DNA of 64,000 nucleotides from Suilimivivens sp963618065 (GTDB lineage Bacteria; Bacillota; Clostridia; Lachnospirales; Lachnospiraceae). Both the position numbers and the translations under genes were made by a program. A model generated the notes under the pieces. The model worked only from the letters and a program-made list of their open reading frames with translations. It had not been told where the DNA came from and did no database searches. Each line of letters opens with the position of its first letter. Position 1 is the stretch's first letter. Of the stretch, positions 61,304 to 64,000 are shown piece after piece. Location of the stretch: positions 1 to 64,000 of the forward strand of contig CAVERH010000004.1 of the NCBI GenBank assembly GCA_963618065.1. The letters run 5' to 3'.

Positions 61304-61695
61304 GAAAGAACAGCATGAAGAATACCCGGATCAACGGGGAAGTTCAAAAGGAACTCGCAGAGATCATTCGTGGAGAAATTAAGGATCCGAGAATCAGTCC
61401 CTTAACGAGCGTGATCTCTGTAGAGGTTGCACCTGATTTGAAAACATGTAAGGCATGGATCAGCGTTTACGGAGATGACCGTGTGGCAGAGGATACGCTT
61501 GCCGGCTTAAGGAGTGCGGAAGGTTATATCCGCAGAGAGCTTGCCAGAAGAATTAATCTGCGCAACACACCGGAAATCCGCTTTATCGTGGATCAGTCCA
61601 TTGCCTATGGTGTGAAAATGTCCAAACTGATTGATGAAGTGGCTAAATCAGATGCACAGAAGGAAGACAGAAACGAAGCTTTATCACAAGAGTAA
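61300..61695 (+). CDS. rbfA: Ribosome-binding factor A
   Basis: 131 residues; GTG start overlaps the infB stop (GTGA). Single KH-like domain: RINGEVQKELAEIIRGEIKD, PRISPLTSVISVEVAPDLKT, YIRRELARRINLRNTPEIRF. Needed for late 30S maturation and cold growth. Translationally coupled to infB. Confidence 0.95.
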   Translation: MRKNSMKNTRINGEVQKELAEIIRGEIKDPRISPLTSVISVEVAPDLKTCKAWISVYGDDRVAEDTLAGLRSAEGYIRRELARRINLRNTPEIRFIVDQSIAYGVKMSKLIDEVAKSDAQKEDRNEALSQE

Positions 61696-61711
61696 TAAGG
61701 ACAGGATGTAT

Positions 61712-62665
61712 ATGAAAATTTATGAAGAAGTAAAGGATGCCGCAACGATCGGCATCAGTGGACATATCCGGCCGGATGGTGACTGCATCGGGTCAGTAAT
61801 GGGTCTTTATTTATATTTGTTAAAGAAGTGCCCGGATGCGCAGATTGAGGTATTCTTAGAGCAGCCGGGAGAGGAATTTTCCTGCATCAGCAGGATCGGG
61901 GATATTCATACCGACTTCGCAACGAAGGTGGAGCAGTTTGACGCGTTTATCGTACTGGACAGTACAAAGGAACGTACCGGAGAAGCACAGAAGTACTTTG
62001 ATGCGGCACGTAAGAAGATCAATATTGATCATCATGTAAGCAACTTAGGAGACGGTGATGTGAATTTTATGGATCCGAAGGCCAGCTCCGCAAGTGAGCT
62101 GGTGTACCGGGCCATTGATGATAAGGAAGCGATGGATCCGTCCATTGCGAAAGCCCTGTATATCGGAATGATCCATGATACCGGTGTGTTCCAGTATTCC
62201 AACACCTCACCGGAGACCCTGCGGATTGCGGCAGATCTGATCTCTTATGGATTTGATTTCCCGACGCTCATTGATCAGACCTTCTATGAAAAGACCTATG
62301 TACAGAACCAGATTCTGGGACGCGCGCTCCTTGAGAGCATCCAGTTTATGGATGGCAGATGTATTGTCAGCATGGTCGATAAACGAACCATGAGCTTTTA
62401 TGAAGCAACGCCGCATGATCTTGAGGGAATTGTGAACCAGCTCCGCAATACCAAGGGCGTGGAGTGTGCGATCTTTATGTATCAGACGAACATCCTTGAG
62501 TATAAGGTAAGTCTCCGTTCTAACGGAAAGATCGATGTGGCAAAGATAGCCATGATGTTCGGCGGCGGCGGTCATGTACGTGCTGCAGGACTTACCATGC
62601 AGGGTACATATCACGATATTATCAATAATCTGTCTGCACAGATTGAAAAACAATTGTGTGACTAA
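61712..62665 (+). CDS. nrnA: DHH-family phosphoesterase (nanoRNase/pAp phosphatase type)
   Basis: 317 residues from ATG 61712, with AAGGACAGG six bases upstream; ATG 61706 is an alternative. DHH motifs GHIRPDGDCIGSV, IVLDSTKE, NIDHHVSN, IGMIHDTGVFQYSN and the DHHA1 end FGGGGHVRAAG. Degrades very short RNAs and 3'-phosphoadenosine 5'-phosphate. Its place between rbfA and truB is standard in Firmicutes. Confidence 0.93.
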   Translation: MKIYEEVKDAATIGISGHIRPDGDCIGSVMGLYLYLLKKCPDAQIEVFLEQPGEEFSCISRIGDIHTDFATKVEQFDAFIVLDSTKERTGEAQKYFDAARKKINIDHHVSNLGDGDVNFMDPKASSASELVYRAIDDKEAMDPSIAKALYIGMIHDTGVFQYSNTSPETLRIAADLISYGFDFPTLIDQTFYEKTYVQNQILGRALLESIQFMDGRCIVSMVDKRTMSFYEATPHDLEGIVNQLRNTKGVECAIFMYQTNILEYKVSLRSNGKIDVAKIAMMFGGGGHVRAAGLTMQGTYHDIINNLSAQIEKQLCD

Positions 62666-62680
62666 TTCTGGGAGAAAAAC

Positions 62681-63640
62681 ATGTATCACGGAATAATGAA
62701 CGTATATAAAGAAGCGGGCTTCACCTCCCATGATGTGGTGGCGAAGCTGCGCGGAATCTGTAAGCAGAAAAAGATAGGACATACAGGAACCCTCGATCCG
62801 GATGCGGTGGGGGTTCTTCCTGTTTGTTTAGGAAGCGGAACGAAGCTCTGCGATATGCTGACCGGGGAAACCAAGGAATACATTGCCAGATTCCGGCTTG
62901 GAATGACCACCGATACGCAGGATATTTCCGGGAAGATTCTGGAAGAAAAGGAAGTAGGGGTTTGCGAAGAACAGGTAAGGGAGATGCTTTCTCATTTTGT
63001 TGGGGAACTGCAGCAGGTTCCACCGATGTATTCCGCACTTAAGGTAGGCGGGAAGAAGCTTTACGAGCTTGCAAGAGAAGGAAAGGAAGTGGAGCGTAAG
63101 GCACGCCCTGTTACCATTTATGAGCTGGAGCTGTTAAAGGCCGAGCATCCGGAATATGAAATCCGGGTTACCTGTTCCAAGGGGACCTATATCCGTACCT
63201 TGTGTCATGACGTGGGACAGGCTCTTTCGTGTGGTGCGGTGATGACGAGCCTTGTCCGTTCCAGAGTCGGAGAATTCCGGTTAGAGGATGCAAAACCGTT
63301 ATCTGAGCTTCAGGAGCTTGCCGATCAGGGAAGACTGCAGGAGGCAGTCATTCCGGTCGAAGAAATGTTTCATGCCCTTCCTGCGATTCAGGTATCCAAT
63401 GGAGCACAGAAGGCATTGCTTAACGGAAACCAGTTGAAGCAATCGGAGGTTCTTAGCAAGGAAGAAGCGGAAAATACCGAAAAAATATCGAAAGAATTCC
63501 CTGTGGATCAGGGAGAATACCGGGTATACAGTTCCGGTGGCCGGTTCTGCGCCATTTACCGCTATGAGGGCGGCAGGGGGCTTTTTACACCGGTAAAAAT
63601 GTTTTTGGAAGGTCAGGATGGAAGCGATGCAGATCGTTAG
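62681..63640 (+). CDS. truB: tRNA pseudouridine-55 synthase
   Basis: 319 residues. GIMNVYKEAGFTSHDVVAKL, KIGHTGTLDPDAVGVLPVCL with the catalytic Asp, YIARFRLGMTTDTQD, PPMYSALKVGGKKLYELARE, CSKGTYIRTLCHDVG. Makes pseudouridine 55 in tRNA T-arms. Ends with a PUA-like domain and overlaps ribF by 23 bp. Confidence 0.97.
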   Translation: MYHGIMNVYKEAGFTSHDVVAKLRGICKQKKIGHTGTLDPDAVGVLPVCLGSGTKLCDMLTGETKEYIARFRLGMTTDTQDISGKILEEKEVGVCEEQVREMLSHFVGELQQVPPMYSALKVGGKKLYELAREGKEVERKARPVTIYELELLKAEHPEYEIRVTCSKGTYIRTLCHDVGQALSCGAVMTSLVRSRVGEFRLEDAKPLSELQELADQGRLQEAVIPVEEMFHALPAIQVSNGAQKALLNGNQLKQSEVLSKEEAENTEKISKEFPVDQGEYRVYSSGGRFCAIYRYEGGRGLFTPVKMFLEGQDGSDADR

Positions 63641-64000
63641 TGATAAAACAGAATTTAAGCTCGAAGGAGCCTCTGCGGTTGCCATTGGAAAATTCGACGG
63701 GATTCATGCGGGACATTACCGTCTGATTGATGAGATTCTGCGGCAAAAAAAGAAAGGACTGCAGGCGGTGATCTTTACGTTTTTTCCGTCGGCAACGGTT
63801 TATTTCGGCGGTGAGGAAGCAAAGGAGCTGACCACCAGGGAAGAGAAGCGGGAAATCTTTGAACGGATGGGCATAGATGTCCTGGTAGAGTTTCCCTTAA
63901 ATCCGCAGACTGCAGCAACCGACCCTGTGGATTTTGTGAAGAACATCCTTCTTGGGATGATGAATATGAAATTCCTGGCTGCCGGAGAGGATGTTACCTT
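63618..64000 (+). CDS. ribF: Bifunctional riboflavin kinase / FAD synthetase (3' end outside window)
   Basis: 127 complete codons, cut by the right edge. Start ATG 63618 (GGAAGG five bases upstream) lies inside truB; ATG 63627 is an alternative. AVAIGKFDGIHAGHYRLIDE is the nucleotidyltransferase HxGH motif, and LTTREEKREIFERMGID and DPVDFVKNILL follow the family. Only the FAD synthetase part is visible; riboflavin kinase should follow. Confidence 0.93.
   Translation, partial: MEAMQIVSDKTEFKLEGASAVAIGKFDGIHAGHYRLIDEILRQKKKGLQAVIFTFFPSATVYFGGEEAKELTTREEKREIFERMGIDVLVEFPLNPQTAATDPVDFVKNILLGMMNMKFLAAGEDVT

Noticed and set aside
1..64000. tRNA, rRNA, transposase, integrase or phage genes
   Set aside because: None were seen on either strand while reading; a covariance-model search was not possible here.

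Overview
The window looks like chromosomal DNA of an anaerobic, low-to-mid GC Firmicute, most likely a Lachnospiraceae-type gut Clostridium relative. This is an inference from gene content: rubrerythrin and high-molecular-weight rubredoxin for oxygen defence, strong GGAG-type ribosome sites, Lachnospiraceae-style surface protein ends (VLGARR next to a PKTGD anchor), a YesM/YesN xylan locus, and the order rimP-nusA-ylxR-ylxQ-infB-rbfA-nrnA-truB-ribF. No tRNA, rRNA, CRISPR array, insertion sequence or prophage was seen.

Layout. 1-8.6 kb is an accessory envelope region: the 3' part of a very repetitive sortase-anchored surface protein (Asp-Thr and Asp-Ser tracts around a globular domain), a toroid-like protein, a large CapA/DUF6270 fusion and a lipoprotein. 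8.7-10 kb holds a chemoreceptor without a sensor domain. 10.3-12.7 kb is an oxidative-stress cluster (rubrerythrin, flavin reductase-rubredoxin, a remnant of superoxide reductase, a PTPS-like protein, a Fur/PerR regulator). 12.8-19.5 kb is a beta-glucoside PTS locus (HPr, EI, LicT/BglG antiterminator, EIIBCA, GH1) with two RAT/terminator switches. 19.6-24.9 kb holds several gene remnants around enolase and a phosphatase, then zinc-ribbon membrane proteins. 25-35 kb carries putP, a VanZ-like gene, pyrBI, a nitroreductase, folC-folP-folBK and a DUF5050 protein. 35.2-41.8 kb carries pheA, a DUF815 ATPase, ppx and ppk. 41.9-54.2 kb is a xylo-oligosaccharide locus: GH8 Rex, YesM/YesN two-component system, GH39 xylosidase, chemoreceptor, solute-binding lipoprotein and two permeases. 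54.4-55.7 kb is a mannose-1-phosphate guanylyltransferase, and 56-64 kb is the nusA-infB operon, running off the right edge within ribF.

How the parts work together. The PTS locus is a self-contained sugar module whose antiterminator probably controls its own operon and the PTS downstream; its HPr keeps the catalytic His15 but has Lys at the regulatory Ser46 position. The xylan locus couples sensing (histidine kinase), chemotaxis (chemoreceptor), uptake (ABC transporter lacking its own ATPase) and intracellular hydrolysis (Rex, xylosidase).

Most notable: (1) four apparent deletion scars lie within 12 kb (11.5-23.2 kb), including a 20-codon superoxide reductase mini-gene made only of the protein's two ends; (2) a dispersed inverted-repeat element with GTAACTATTCAGTAC ends recurs in intergenic spacers; (3) the CapA protein carries two tandem DUF6270 domains and sits beside a toroid-like partner; (4) the rimP leader carries a tandemly duplicated hairpin. 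All family assignments come from reading the sequence without database searches.
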